The notes under the pieces are model-generated. The model was not told the DNA's origin, searched no databases, and saw only the letters and a program-made list of their open reading frames with translations. Shown here one piece after another: positions 8,244 through 16,719 of a DNA stretch of 22,224 nucleotides. The first letter of the stretch is position 1, and every line of letters begins with the position of its first letter. This stretch comes from JAGLOK01 sp023139005. GTDB taxonomy: Bacteria > Bacillota > Clostridia > Christensenellales > UMGS416. Both the position numbers and the translations under genes were made by a program. The DNA lies in the NCBI GenBank assembly GCA_030637745.1, contig DAOWFX010000098.1, positions 1-22,224 of the forward strand, read 5' to 3'.

Positions 8244-8678
8244 CTAAAAAATATAATCATATAACTTACGCATTCCTACAATATAACTATCTATACCCAA
8301 TCCGCATACCTGTCCGACACATGCCGCTGTAGTTACTGTATGGCGTCTGAAATCTTCCCTTTTGTGAATATCAGAAAGATGAACTTCCATGACTGGAATA
8401 CCAATTGCTTTGATAGTATCAAGCAATGCAATCGAATAATGCGTATAGGCTGCTGGGTTAAAGACAACACCATCATAAACATCATCGGCCTGTTGCAGAA
8501 TCGTTACCAATTCACCTTCTGAATTGTTTTGTACAATATCTACCGCTACTCCAAGCGCTTTGGCTTCTTTTTCTACTGCTTCGCACAAAGCTTTATAACT
8601 ATTGTTACCGTATATTTCAGGCTCACGCTTTCCCAGAAGATTGATGTTGGGACCATTGAGTACAAGAATTTTCATCAT
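8244..8678 (-). CDS. aroQ: 3-dehydroquinate dehydratase, type II
   Basis: A 144-residue enzyme, the normal length for type II. It converts 3-dehydroquinate to 3-dehydroshikimate, step three of the shikimate pathway. Visible landmarks are LNGPNINLLGKREPEIYG (residues 7-24, with catalytic Arg 18 and Tyr 23), the FNPAAYTHYS block with active-site Asn, and EVHLSDIHKREDFR near residue 100. It is last in the aromatic operon and overlaps aroK by four bases (ATGA), with GGAGG just upstream inside aroK. Two ATG codons are adjacent at the start, so the exact first residue is uncertain by one. Confidence 0.95.
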   Translation of the reverse strand: MMKILVLNGPNINLLGKREPEIYGNNSYKALCEAVEKEAKALGVAVDIVQNNSEGELVTILQQADDVYDGVVFNPAAYTHYSIALLDTIKAIGIPVMEVHLSDIHKREDFRRHTVTTAACVGQVCGLGIDSYIVGMRKLYDYIF

Positions 8679-9178
8679 AATGCCTCCTTGAGCGCATTGA
8701 GTAGTTTTTTATATGTTTCATCAACTGTAGGCTCGCTCTTTAAGTGTATATCACTATATTTATTATATAAAGTAATCCGTTGATTGTACAACACTTCTAG
8801 GTGATCTTTATTATCCTTGAGCAGTGGTCGATTGTTCCAATTCATGTTAAGGATAATCTCACTGAGCTCTCTGTCAACGAATACGATGATACCATTTTGC
8901 GACAAGGCCTCCATATTTTCTGCACGTGTGACGATTCCACCACCTGTTGCAATGACAGTTTTGTTTTCTTTTGCTACTTCTTTTGCAATTTGCGTTTCTT
9001 TTTGTCTGAAATTGTCTTCGCCTTGAGTAAATAAGTCGTCTATTTTCCCAAACTTTACTTCAATCAAATAATCCATATCAGCAAAGTCATAACCCAGTCT
9101 TTCTGCAAGGATTCTGCCTAGCGTTGTTTTTCCGCAGCCTGGCATACCGATGAGTACGATGTTTTTACTGTTACACAT
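8675..9178 (-). CDS. aroK: Shikimate kinase
   Basis: A 167-residue P-loop kinase that phosphorylates shikimate at the 3-OH using ATP. Walker A is GMPGCGKTT (11-19); the shikimate-binding residues are present as FADMD (Asp 34 and Asp 36), FRQKE (Arg 58) and GGG (79-81). A lid Arg lies in the NRPLL segment. It overlaps aroE by eight bases and aroQ by four, so it is translationally embedded in the operon. Confidence 0.95.
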   Translation of the reverse strand: MCNSKNIVLIGMPGCGKTTLGRILAERLGYDFADMDYLIEVKFGKIDDLFTQGEDNFRQKETQIAKEVAKENKTVIATGGGIVTRAENMEALSQNGIIVFVDRELSEIILNMNWNNRPLLKDNKDHLEVLYNQRITLYNKYSDIHLKSEPTVDETYKKLLNALKEAL

Positions 9179-9989
9179 ACTGCGTTTCCTTTAGTTCGTT
9201 ATAGATATCTTCAATCACGTTATCGGATATCAAACAATCATTCCAAATCATCTGAGCTTTGACCGCTTGTGCAATGAGCATATAAAGACCATTGACATGC
9301 TTTGCACCATTTTGCCGTGCAATAGATAAAAGCCTTGTTTCTATCGGATTGTAAATCAAATCCACTACCTCACCAAAACTTTTGATGATGACATCGTCAA
9401 GCGGACATCCATCTATATTGGGATACATGCCAACCGGTGTTGTATTGATGAGGATGTCACCCATGTGATTATTATTTATTTCACTATAATCTATCACCTG
9501 TAAATCCTTAAATATGTTTTGTGTCCGTTGTTTGTTGCGACTGACTAGGGTAATTTGTTGAGCATGAAAGTCTTTGAGTAATGCAACAACCGTACGTGCA
9601 GATCCTCCTGTTCCAAGCACCATGACTTTCTTGTTCTTGCACTCGATTTTTGCAAAATCGAGCATACACTTAACACCAAAGTAATCAGTATTATATCCAT
9701 GTATACCTATCGTGGTAGGTAAAATAGTATTGACTGCACCAATTTTTTGGACTTCACATGATATGTCATCAAGAAAATCCATAACATCGCTTTTATATGG
9801 GATGGTAACATTCAGTCCTGAGATATCTTTTTCTATGAGATGTTTTATAAAGCATTCAATATCTTGAGGCTCGGTTGGGTATAAAGCATAGTCTCCTTCA
9901 AGATCTGTATGTTTGAAAATCATCTCATGAATCTTGGGAGATATGCTATGTGAAAGCTTTCTCCCGAGCAGACCATAATGCTTATGCAT
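9171..9989 (-). CDS. aroE: Shikimate dehydrogenase
   Basis: A 272-residue enzyme that reduces 3-dehydroshikimate to shikimate with NADPH. It shows the substrate-binding LSHSISP (12-18), the catalytic-Lys block NVTIPYK (60-66, Lys 66), NTDYFG with Asp 102, a nucleotide-binding GTGGSAR (about 126-132) and an SRN segment that in relatives supports NADP preference. It overlaps pheA by eight bases upstream and aroK by eight downstream. Confidence 0.95.
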   Translation of the reverse strand: MHKHYGLLGRKLSHSISPKIHEMIFKHTDLEGDYALYPTEPQDIECFIKHLIEKDISGLNVTIPYKSDVMDFLDDISCEVQKIGAVNTILPTTIGIHGYNTDYFGVKCMLDFAKIECKNKKVMVLGTGGSARTVVALLKDFHAQQITLVSRNKQRTQNIFKDLQVIDYSEINNNHMGDILINTTPVGMYPNIDGCPLDDVIIKSFGEVVDLIYNPIETRLLSIARQNGAKHVNGLYMLIAQAVKAQMIWNDCLISDNVIEDIYNELKETQYV

Positions 9990-11121
9990 CTTGAGAACTC
10001 CAACTCTTGTAATTTCCCAGAACTTTTAGCGATATGCAATAATTTTGTGCTTCCTCAAGTGCATCAAGAACATTTTTATCATTCATATTTCCTGCAAAAT
10101 CTAAGTGAAATCGATATTTCCAAGGCATGTTGTGAATGGGTCTTGAAAATAATTGCAATAAATTGAGCTGATGACGCGAGAAGATATCAATTAGATTGTG
10201 TAGTGAACCCGGCTTGTGATCGATGGTGCATATAAGTGATATTTTGTCTGCATCGTCTTTATTGTCTGTATTTTTTGATAACACTACAAAGCGTGTGTAA
10301 TTGCTATTGTTGGTTTGGATATCTTCTTTAATGATATCCAGATGATATATATCCGCTGAACGTTTTGATGCAATCGCAGCAAGAGAAACATCATTGCTCT
10401 GCATAACGTGCTTTGCAGCACTTGCAGTGCTTTCAAATGGAACTGCAAGCAAACTGTTATCATCAATAAACTCTCTGCACTGCTCTATCGGCTGTGGGTG
10501 TGAAACTACAGTTTTGATATCGTTCATATCACAACCTTTGAGTCCCAGAAGAAAATGTCTTACATGAACTATGTGCTCTCCAATGATCTGTACATCATGG
10601 TCAATAAGTAGGTCTACTGCTTGATTAACACTGCCGGTTGATGAATTCTCAACGGGAATCATCGCCATATCATACCTACCATTTTCAACACCTTTTATGA
10701 TTTGCGAGAAAGATTTCGTGCTCTGGTTGCTAGTGCTGTCTCCAAAATATTCAACTACTGCAATCTCACTAAATGAACCTGGTAATCCGAGATATGCAAC
10801 GGTGGGGTTTTTACTGTCTATTGTTGGTTCATCGATTGTCACATTTACATTCTCTTTTATGATGTCATGCTGCATCTTGCGACTGAGCATCATTAGATTT
10901 TCAAGAAACTGTGCTACAAAAGGCTTGTGCTTTTCATTGTGTACATGCTGGAGCATGGATTTAATAATATCACGTTCGCGCTGTCTATCCAGAATCTTGA
11001 TATTATTGTCTATCTTATACTGCGCAACATCGCCCACTAAGTCCATTCTATCTTCAAACACACCAACAATGTTGCGATTTGCTTTGTCGATCTCGGCTCT
11101 GATTTGCTCTAAATCCATCAT
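9982..11121 (-). CDS. pheA: Bifunctional chorismate mutase / prephenate dehydratase (P-protein)
   Basis: A 379-residue fusion. Residues 1-90 are an AroQ-class chorismate mutase (IRAEIDKANRNIV, and ILDRQRER at 43-50). Residues 107-282 are prephenate dehydratase (YLGLPGSFSEIAV, ENSSTGSV at 158-165, and the catalytic TRF at 276-278). Residues 295-370 are an ACT domain that in relatives binds Phe for feedback inhibition. The usual ESRP of that domain is FSRP here (325-328), so Phe control may be altered. It makes phenylpyruvate from chorismate. It abuts aroC exactly; the second of two adjacent ATGs (11118) has slightly better spacing from AAAGGA, so the protein may be 378 residues. Confidence 0.95.
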   Translation of the reverse strand: MMDLEQIRAEIDKANRNIVGVFEDRMDLVGDVAQYKIDNNIKILDRQRERDIIKSMLQHVHNEKHKPFVAQFLENLMMLSRKMQHDIIKENVNVTIDEPTIDSKNPTVAYLGLPGSFSEIAVVEYFGDSTSNQSTKSFSQIIKGVENGRYDMAMIPVENSSTGSVNQAVDLLIDHDVQIIGEHIVHVRHFLLGLKGCDMNDIKTVVSHPQPIEQCREFIDDNSLLAVPFESTASAAKHVMQSNDVSLAAIASKRSADIYHLDIIKEDIQTNNSNYTRFVVLSKNTDNKDDADKISLICTIDHKPGSLHNLIDIFSRHQLNLLQLFSRPIHNMPWKYRFHLDFAGNMNDKNVLDALEEAQNYCISLKVLGNYKSWSSQDA

Positions 11122-12216
11122 CTATCCTTTCCTCGAGGCTTTGTCCATATAACAATCCAACAATGCAATAGCTAGTGCGGACTCAATGACAGGAACTGCT
11201 CTAGGAACGATGCATGGATCGTGTCGACCGTCAATCTTTAACTTCTGCGGTGTGCCTGTTTTCATATTGATTGTATTTTGCTCTTTTCCGATGGAAGCTG
11301 TAGGCTTGATTGCAACACGGACAATGATAGGCATAGCATTGGTAATACCCCCGATAATTCCACCATTGTTGTTGGTTATAGTACTGATTCCATTATCAGT
11401 CATGGTGTACTCATCGTTTGAAGTGCTGCCTTGCATATCTGAAATCGCAAATCCCGCACCAAACTCTACACCTTTGACTGCTGGCACTGCAAATAAGATT
11501 GACGATACGATGCTTTCAACACCACTAAACATCGGAGATCCTACTCCTGCCTTGATACCGATTGCAACAGCTTCAATAACACCACCTACAGAATCGCTGT
11601 CATCTCTTGCATCTGCAATGGCTTCCTTCATCTGAGCTCCAATCGCATCATTAATGACTGCAAATTGTTTGTTTTTCAGTTCGTTAAGTAAGATATCCTG
11701 GGGATGTATGGTATCGATGGGTTCATCCTCAATTCCAGCGATTTTCTTGATATGTGCTGCGATGTTTACACCTTTTTGCGCAAGAATTTGGCGTGCAACA
11801 GAGCCTGCCATGACGACTGCTGCGGTGAGTCTTCCCGAAAAATGTCCACTTCCACGAAAGTCTTCAAACCCTGCATAGCGAATGTGTCCTGTATGGTCTG
11901 CATGACCTGGGCGCGGAAGATTTCTTAATTGATCATAGTCTGACGACTTTCTATCCTTTGAATGAACAATCATACTAAGGGGAGTTCCCGTTGTGTATCC
12001 ATTGAAAAACCCACTTAATATCTCGACTTCATCATCTTCTTTTCTGGGGGTTGCCCAAGCATGCTGACCCGGCGCTCTACGCTTCATATGATGATTTATT
12101 TCGTTGAGGTCCAATGCGATTCCAGAGGGTAGGTTGTCAATCACGACTCCAATCGCTTTACCGTGTGATTCACCGAAAATCGATATCTTGATATTTCTTC
12201 CCCACATACTACTCAT
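11122..12216 (-). CDS. aroC: Chorismate synthase
   Basis: A 364-residue FMN-dependent enzyme turning EPSP into chorismate, the last common step. All signatures are present: FGESHGKAIGVVIDNLPSG near the start (acid-base His 18), RRAPGQ with TPRKEDDEVEILSG, RPGHADHTG with the second active-site His, YAGFEDFRGSGHFSGR, and GRHDPCIVPRAVPV near the end. Length is normal. It overlaps aroA by four bases (ATGA). Confidence 0.96.
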   Translation of the reverse strand: MSSMWGRNIKISIFGESHGKAIGVVIDNLPSGIALDLNEINHHMKRRAPGQHAWATPRKEDDEVEILSGFFNGYTTGTPLSMIVHSKDRKSSDYDQLRNLPRPGHADHTGHIRYAGFEDFRGSGHFSGRLTAAVVMAGSVARQILAQKGVNIAAHIKKIAGIEDEPIDTIHPQDILLNELKNKQFAVINDAIGAQMKEAIADARDDSDSVGGVIEAVAIGIKAGVGSPMFSGVESIVSSILFAVPAVKGVEFGAGFAISDMQGSTSNDEYTMTDNGISTITNNNGGIIGGITNAMPIIVRVAIKPTASIGKEQNTINMKTGTPQKLKIDGRHDPCIVPRAVPVIESALAIALLDCYMDKASRKG

Positions 12217-13487
12217 GATATTTTTCCTCCTAAGGCTACAAATTCATCCCAAAACGATGGATAAGATTTGTTGACGCTGTCAGCGCCTGTCAGTATGAAC
12301 TGTCCGTTGCACATCTGGGAAACGGCTGCTACCATCATCGCGATACGATGATCAGCAGGTGCATCTGTCTGAGTTCCTGAAAGTGTCTTCTTCCCTACAA
12401 TCACCATTCCATCATCGGTAGGTGTGACCTTCGCTCCCAAATTATTGAGCGCATTTGTAACTGACATAATCCTGTCAGATTCCTTAACCTTTAATCGCTG
12501 ACCACCGAATATCGTGCTCTTACCATCTGCAACAGACATCGCTGCTGCTATTGCTGGAGCTAAGTCGGGGCATTGGGAAACGTCCACATCACAGGCTATG
12601 AGCTTTGATTTGCTTGCATGGACTACACCATCTATCGTCTTTATATCTGCACCCATTTTCTGTGCAATATCCATAATTGCTTTGTCACCTTGCTTTGAAT
12701 GTGCATCCAATCCATGTACCTTGGTACCGTCTCCCAGTATTCCTGCTATGATGAGGAATGCTGCTTGCGACCAGTCTCCTTCAACACGATAGCGCGATTG
12801 TTTGTATTGCTGGTTCCCTTTTATTATATATGTATCTTCATTTTTATCAATCTGGATACCAAAATGCGCAAGCATTTGAATGGTCATATCGACATAACTT
12901 GCAGACTCCAAATTGCCTTGAATAGTAATTTGGGAATCACCATCCAACAGCGGTAATGCAAATAATAATCCAGTTATATATTGTGAGCTGATATTTCCGG
13001 GAAGTGCATATTCTCCACTCTTCATAGTGCCTTCAATTTTAAGTGGTAGATTATCCTTCTCGCTTTGACAATGCCAATTGATGCCTTGTGCTGTAAAAAT
13101 CTTTTCATAACTGTCTATTGGACGCTTGGGTAGCAATTCTTCTCCGTCGAATATACCGCCTCCTGCTGATGCAAGCACTATGGGAATCATAAAACGTAAT
13201 GTAGAGCCTGACTCTCTGCAATTAATGTGAGGCATACGCTCTTTTGATTCACCTGCAATGCCCTGAATGGCTAGCTGTATGCGTTCATTTTCATCAACAG
13301 ACAGTGTGACTTTCGCACCTAATAGTTTGACTGCCTCTATTGTGCTCATGATGTCATCGGACAACTCGATATTGGATATGAAGCTCAAGCCCTCAGCCAG
13401 CGCTGCTGCGATAATAGATCTATGTGCCATGGACTTTGAAGGTGGTGCCGTGATATCTCCATGAAGCCGTGATGGTGTAATAATCAT
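12213..13487 (-). CDS. aroA: EPSP synthase (3-phosphoshikimate 1-carboxyvinyltransferase)
   Basis: A 424-residue enzyme joining phosphoenolpyruvate to shikimate 3-phosphate. Seen are PPSKSMAHR (the Lys/Arg substrate site near residues 17-25), the second lobe DLAPAIAAAMSVADG, the LKVKESDR motif and the late DHRIAMM. The phosphoenolpyruvate loop reads CRESGSTLRF and not the NAGTAMR of enterobacterial enzymes; this variant is, as far as I recall, usual in clostridial homologues. It overlaps aroB by four bases and aroC by four. Confidence 0.95.
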   Translation of the reverse strand: MIITPSRLHGDITAPPSKSMAHRSIIAAALAEGLSFISNIELSDDIMSTIEAVKLLGAKVTLSVDENERIQLAIQGIAGESKERMPHINCRESGSTLRFMIPIVLASAGGGIFDGEELLPKRPIDSYEKIFTAQGINWHCQSEKDNLPLKIEGTMKSGEYALPGNISSQYITGLLFALPLLDGDSQITIQGNLESASYVDMTIQMLAHFGIQIDKNEDTYIIKGNQQYKQSRYRVEGDWSQAAFLIIAGILGDGTKVHGLDAHSKQGDKAIMDIAQKMGADIKTIDGVVHASKSKLIACDVDVSQCPDLAPAIAAAMSVADGKSTIFGGQRLKVKESDRIMSVTNALNNLGAKVTPTDDGMVIVGKKTLSGTQTDAPADHRIAMMVAAVSQMCNGQFILTGADSVNKSYPSFWDEFVALGGKIS

Positions 13488-14539
13488 AATAGTTCTCCTA
13501 TTTGTGATATGGGTATTGGATTCACACAGGCTTCACCAAGTTTGCGTAATAAGATGAGATTTAGTTTGCCATCTCTAATTTTCTTATCTCTTTTCATGAT
13601 ATCAATCAGTTTATCTTTGTCAGCTACTATCTCGTAAGGCAGTCCGAATGACTGCACGATTTTTTGTAGTGTATTTGATGTGCCGATGGACGTTATGTTC
13701 ATCTGTTCACCTAACTTGGCAAACTGAACCATTCCGATAGCTACTGCTTGCCCGTGTGTGAAGGTGTTGTCTGGAAGTTTCTCTATTGCGTGGGCTAAGG
13801 TGTGTCCAAAGTTTAGAATCATTCGAAGTCCATTGTCCAGTTCGTCTTGCTTCACAACTTCTGCCTTGATTGCGCAACATCTATGCACAACATCATCAAT
13901 AACTTTCATGATATGTGAGCGTCCTGCGTGACTTTCTATAGTATTTAATAAAGCAACATCATAAATTGCTCCTGTTTTGATGACTTCAGCCATGCCACCT
14001 GCAAAATCATCATCAGATAAAGTTTTTAGTACTTGTGTATCAATGATTACAAATTTGGGATGATAGAATGCACCGACCAGATTCTTGCCAGTATCAAGAT
14101 TGACTGCAACTTTTCCTCCAATGGCACTATCAATTTGTGCAAGTAGTGTTGTTGGAATCTGAATAAAATTGACACCTCTTAAATAGGAGGATGCTGCAAA
14201 ACCTGCAAGGTCTCCAATGACACCACCACCAAGTGCAATAATTACATCTGTTTTTTGTATTCCCAATGCAATAAGTTTATTGTAAACATCAATGAGTACT
14301 TCAAATGACTTGGTAGGCTCTCCTGGTGACAATACTATAGTGTGATGCTTGATGCTACTATTATCTAGGCTATCTTCTACCTGCTTTGCATAAAGTGCTT
14401 GAACGTTGCTATCTGTAATGATAACAGCACAAGATGTGGGGAATTGCTTTTTAACATAATTCCCAACTTTATATATGCCGTCCTGTTCTATATGCAATGG
14501 ATACTTTGTGTGTCCAACATCAACCATCAGTTGTGGCAT
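13484..14539 (-). CDS. aroB: 3-dehydroquinate synthase
   Basis: A 351-residue NAD- and metal-dependent enzyme that cyclises DAHP, step two of the pathway. Landmarks are GGGVIGDLAGFAASSYLRG with IPTTLLAQIDSAIGGK (nucleotide and substrate binding), GKNLVGAFYHP, AEVIKTGAI (metal-ligand Glu), LNFGHTLAHAIE (metal-ligand His) and THGQAVAIGM (third ligand His). Its start (AAAGGAG upstream) lies 20 bases inside the end of tyrA, the longest overlap in the operon. Confidence 0.96.
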   Translation of the reverse strand: MPQLMVDVGHTKYPLHIEQDGIYKVGNYVKKQFPTSCAVIITDSNVQALYAKQVEDSLDNSSIKHHTIVLSPGEPTKSFEVLIDVYNKLIALGIQKTDVIIALGGGVIGDLAGFAASSYLRGVNFIQIPTTLLAQIDSAIGGKVAVNLDTGKNLVGAFYHPKFVIIDTQVLKTLSDDDFAGGMAEVIKTGAIYDVALLNTIESHAGRSHIMKVIDDVVHRCCAIKAEVVKQDELDNGLRMILNFGHTLAHAIEKLPDNTFTHGQAVAIGMVQFAKLGEQMNITSIGTSNTLQKIVQSFGLPYEIVADKDKLIDIMKRDKKIRDGKLNLILLRKLGEACVNPIPISQIGELL

Positions 14540-15389
14540 CGTAATTCTCCTTTATCTGTGCACCTTTTTTCATGTATTCTCTGAGTTTCTTACTATCGTG
14601 TTGTTCTACTAAATCTGTGATAATCCCCAACTGCTTTTGCAGTTCCTTGAGTTCACTAACTAACTCTTTTTTGTTTTGATTAAATAGCTCCGTCCACATG
14701 ACTTCATTGATTAGCGCTACCCTGCTGACATCGCGAAAACTGCCGCCTGCATAAGGTGTTACATCACGTTCGTTTGATGAATGCATATAGGCGATTGCGA
14801 GCGCATGCGGTATTTGACTGGTGTATGCAATGTATTCATCATGTTTTGATGGATCAATCTTTACAATATTATGTGCACCCAGCTTCATTGCAAAATACTC
14901 TACCAATGCAATCGCCTCATCGGTATTACTATCTATCGGTGTCATAATATAATGACATCCTTCAAATAATTCAGCATAGGAACATGCGTATCCTTTTCGT
15001 TCACTTCCTGCCATGGGATGTGCAGGTACAAAATCAATATCCTTTCTTAAATTATGCACCACACCATCAATAATCGGCTTCTTTACACCACAAATATCTG
15101 TTATTACTACACCTTGTTTGAACATTTGCATATTGTCATTGATGAATGCAACTGCTTGCTGTGGGTATAAGCACACAATAATGAAATCTGCATCTGCTAC
15201 AATATCTTTTGCATCTGTAAAACCTTTGTCAATGAGTCCATCATTTGTTGCTTTTGTTAAAACATCAACATCAATATCTATTGCCCATATGGGTCCATGA
15301 TCCTTATCTTGGAGCGCCTTTGCAATAGATCCTCCCATGAGCCCTAAGCCGACAATTAATATTGATTTGTCACTAAAGTCGCTTACCAT
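14520..15389 (-). CDS. tyrA: Prephenate dehydrogenase
   Basis: A 289-residue enzyme that oxidatively decarboxylates prephenate to 4-hydroxyphenylpyruvate, the Tyr-branch step. The N-terminal Rossmann motif is VGLGLMGGSIAKAL (about 13-26); the prephenate site is HPMAGSERKGYACS with its catalytic His, and SQIPHALAIAY supplies further contacts. There is no chorismate mutase domain and no obvious ACT domain, so mutase activity must come from PheA. The ATG overlaps the aroF stop region by seven bases. Confidence 0.93.
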   Translation of the reverse strand: MVSDFSDKSILIVGLGLMGGSIAKALQDKDHGPIWAIDIDVDVLTKATNDGLIDKGFTDAKDIVADADFIIVCLYPQQAVAFINDNMQMFKQGVVITDICGVKKPIIDGVVHNLRKDIDFVPAHPMAGSERKGYACSYAELFEGCHYIMTPIDSNTDEAIALVEYFAMKLGAHNIVKIDPSKHDEYIAYTSQIPHALAIAYMHSSNERDVTPYAGGSFRDVSRVALINEVMWTELFNQNKKELVSELKELQKQLGIITDLVEQHDSKKLREYMKKGAQIKENYDATTDG

Positions 15390-16423
15390 GATTTCACTTC
15401 TTTTTTGGGAAGAAGTGTTTTACTCTCTGTACGTGCCAACACTTCAATCTCGCGCATCAAGCGATCAAACTTCTTGGGTTTCAATGATTGTCCACCATCT
15501 GACCATGCTTCCTCAGGATTTGGATGCACTTCAATAACTATACCATCTGCACCTGCTACAACAGAAGCTTTTGCAAGTGGTTCTACAAGCCACCACTTAC
15601 CACCTGCATGAGATGGATCAACAATAACAGGCAGATGACTAAGCCTTTTAACTACTGGGATTGCACTGATGTCGAGTGTGTTTCTGGTGAAGTTTTCAAA
15701 AGTTCTGATACCACGTTCACATAAAATGACGTTGGGATTGCCCTCCGACATTATATATTCAGCACTCATCAACCATTCTTCAATAGTTGCAACCATGCCG
15801 CGTTTGAGCATAATGGGTTTATCCACCTTACCGAGTTCTTTCAATAACTGAAAGTTTTGCATGTTGCGTGCACCCACTTGGATGATATCCACATTGTCCA
15901 TAAACAATCCAATCTTATCATGTGAGAGAATTTCCGATACAATTGGAAGTCCTGTTTCCTTTTTGGCAATCTGCAGCAGCTTCAGTCCCTCTTCTTCAAG
16001 ACCTTGGAAGCTATAGGGTGATGTTCTAGGCTTGAATGCACCACCTCGCAAGTACTGCGCTCCGGACGCCTTAACTTGCTTTGCAACGCCAACGATTTGT
16101 TCTTCACTTTCTACAGAACACGGGCCTGCAATAACCATGAATTCATCACCACCAACGGTATGGTTACCAATCTTGATGATTGTATTGTGTGGATGAAAAA
16201 GTCTATTGGCGCGCTTAAACGGTTCCTGTACGCGGATAATCTTGTGTACAATCTCATTGACTTCAAGCGAGGATCTATTGTATCCTGCAGTATCACCAAT
16301 GAGCGCAAGCACTGTGTAGTCTACACCATTGTTTCGCTGAACATGAAGACCTTTTTTCTCAATCTGTTCAATAAGCTTTTGTATCTTTTCTTCCTCTGAG
16401 TTGGGTTTTAACATTATAATCAT
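15383..16423 (-). CDS. aroF: DAHP synthase (type I-beta), operon-leading paralogue under a Phe-rich attenuator
   Basis: A 346-residue enzyme making DAHP from phosphoenolpyruvate and erythrose 4-phosphate, the entry step. An N-terminal ferredoxin-like domain (about 1-70), a feedback-sensing module in the Thermotoga enzyme, precedes the barrel. Catalytic landmarks are AGPCSVESEEQ, RGGAFKPRTSPYSFQGL, GARNMQNFQLLKELG, LKRGMVATIEEW, ERGIRTFENFTRNTLD, DPSHAGGK and EVHPNPEEAWSDGGQSL. AAAGGAC lies eight bases before the ATG. It is the first gene of the long operon. A Phe-rich leader ORF and terminator stand between it and its own consensus promoter. It closely resembles the paralogue upstream. Confidence 0.95.
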   Translation of the reverse strand: MIIMLKPNSEEEKIQKLIEQIEKKGLHVQRNNGVDYTVLALIGDTAGYNRSSLEVNEIVHKIIRVQEPFKRANRLFHPHNTIIKIGNHTVGGDEFMVIAGPCSVESEEQIVGVAKQVKASGAQYLRGGAFKPRTSPYSFQGLEEEGLKLLQIAKKETGLPIVSEILSHDKIGLFMDNVDIIQVGARNMQNFQLLKELGKVDKPIMLKRGMVATIEEWLMSAEYIMSEGNPNVILCERGIRTFENFTRNTLDISAIPVVKRLSHLPVIVDPSHAGGKWWLVEPLAKASVVAGADGIVIEVHPNPEEAWSDGGQSLKPKKFDRLMREIEVLARTESKTLLPKKEVKSW

Positions 16424-16454
16424 TTTCTTTGTCCTTTCAATTGCCTAATAAAGT

Positions 16455-16485
16455 AAAAAGGAAACCCTTATCCGGGTTTCCTCTT
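16455..16485 (-). terminator. Attenuator terminator before the operon-leading DAHP synthase
   Basis: On the minus strand GGAAACCC (16481-16474), loop GGATAA and GGGTTTCC (16467-16460) form a perfect 8-bp stem followed by TTTTT (16459-16455). It ends about 30 bases before the aroF start codon, so it would stop transcription before the gene unless an alternative fold forms. Confidence 0.85.
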
Positions 16486-16507
16486 GTGTTCAATGTTATC
16501 TAAGTTT

Positions 16508-16630
16508 TTAGCAGTTGCCCGGATAGGCACTTTTAAATTCAATTTTTTCGTTCATAAAGTAGCTGTTTCTAAAAAAGAAAAAGCTTTTAAAATAACCATA
16601 TTCGAATTTAACTTGTATGCTATTTTGCAT
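16508..16630 (-). CDS. Phe-rich leader peptide of the aromatic operon (40 aa)
   Basis: Starts at ATG 16630-16628 with the ribosome site TAGGTG five to six bases upstream, and ends at TAA 16510-16508. The peptide carries eight Phe (residues 9, 14, 17-20, 25, 32) and four Tyr (11, 13, 24, 36), with the segment FEYGYFKSFFFFRNSYF at residues 9-25. Its last codons (YPGNC) run through the antiterminator segment and the stop is directly after it. A ribosome finishing translation would cover that segment and let the terminator form, while one stalled at Phe codons would leave it free. The sequence is read directly; the regulatory role is inferred from classical phe/trp attenuation. Confidence 0.8.
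   Translation of the reverse strand: MQNSIQVKFEYGYFKSFFFFRNSYFMNEKIEFKSAYPGNC
16518..16527 (-). promoter_or_regulatory. Antiterminator segment of the Phe attenuator
   Basis: CCTATCCGGG on the minus strand is complementary, apart from one bulged base, to CCCGGATAAGG (16476-16466), which is the 5' arm end and loop of the terminator. The pairings are mutually exclusive. The same segment with its preceding GUG could instead pair with AUAGGUGU at the leader ribosome site (16642-16635; five Watson-Crick and three G-U pairs). Confidence 0.7.
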
Positions 16631-16657
16631 TGTTACACCTATTTTGTAGTTTATATC

Positions 16658-16686
16658 ATTATATGAATTGTCTTCATAATTGTCAA
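16658..16686 (-). promoter_or_regulatory. Consensus promoter of the Phe-attenuated aromatic operon
   Basis: TTGACA (16686-16681), a 17-base spacer and TATAAT (16663-16658), both hexamers perfect. It lies just after the upstream DAHP synthase stop codon, between the two paralogues. Transcription should begin near 16651, about 20 bases before the leader ATG. Confidence 0.88.
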
Positions 16687-16719
16687 ATAATATTTCACAT
16701 AAAGCGCTGCTTTTATTAT

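Noticed and set aside
10697..11635. Long plus-strand ORFs (about 150 codons) opposite pheA and aroC
   Set aside because: They are antisense readings of well-supported enzyme genes and lack initiation signals.
16484..16666. Plus-strand ORF of 60 codons between the DAHP synthase genes
   Set aside because: It is the antisense shadow of the Phe-rich leader and terminator on the minus strand, with no ribosome site of its own.
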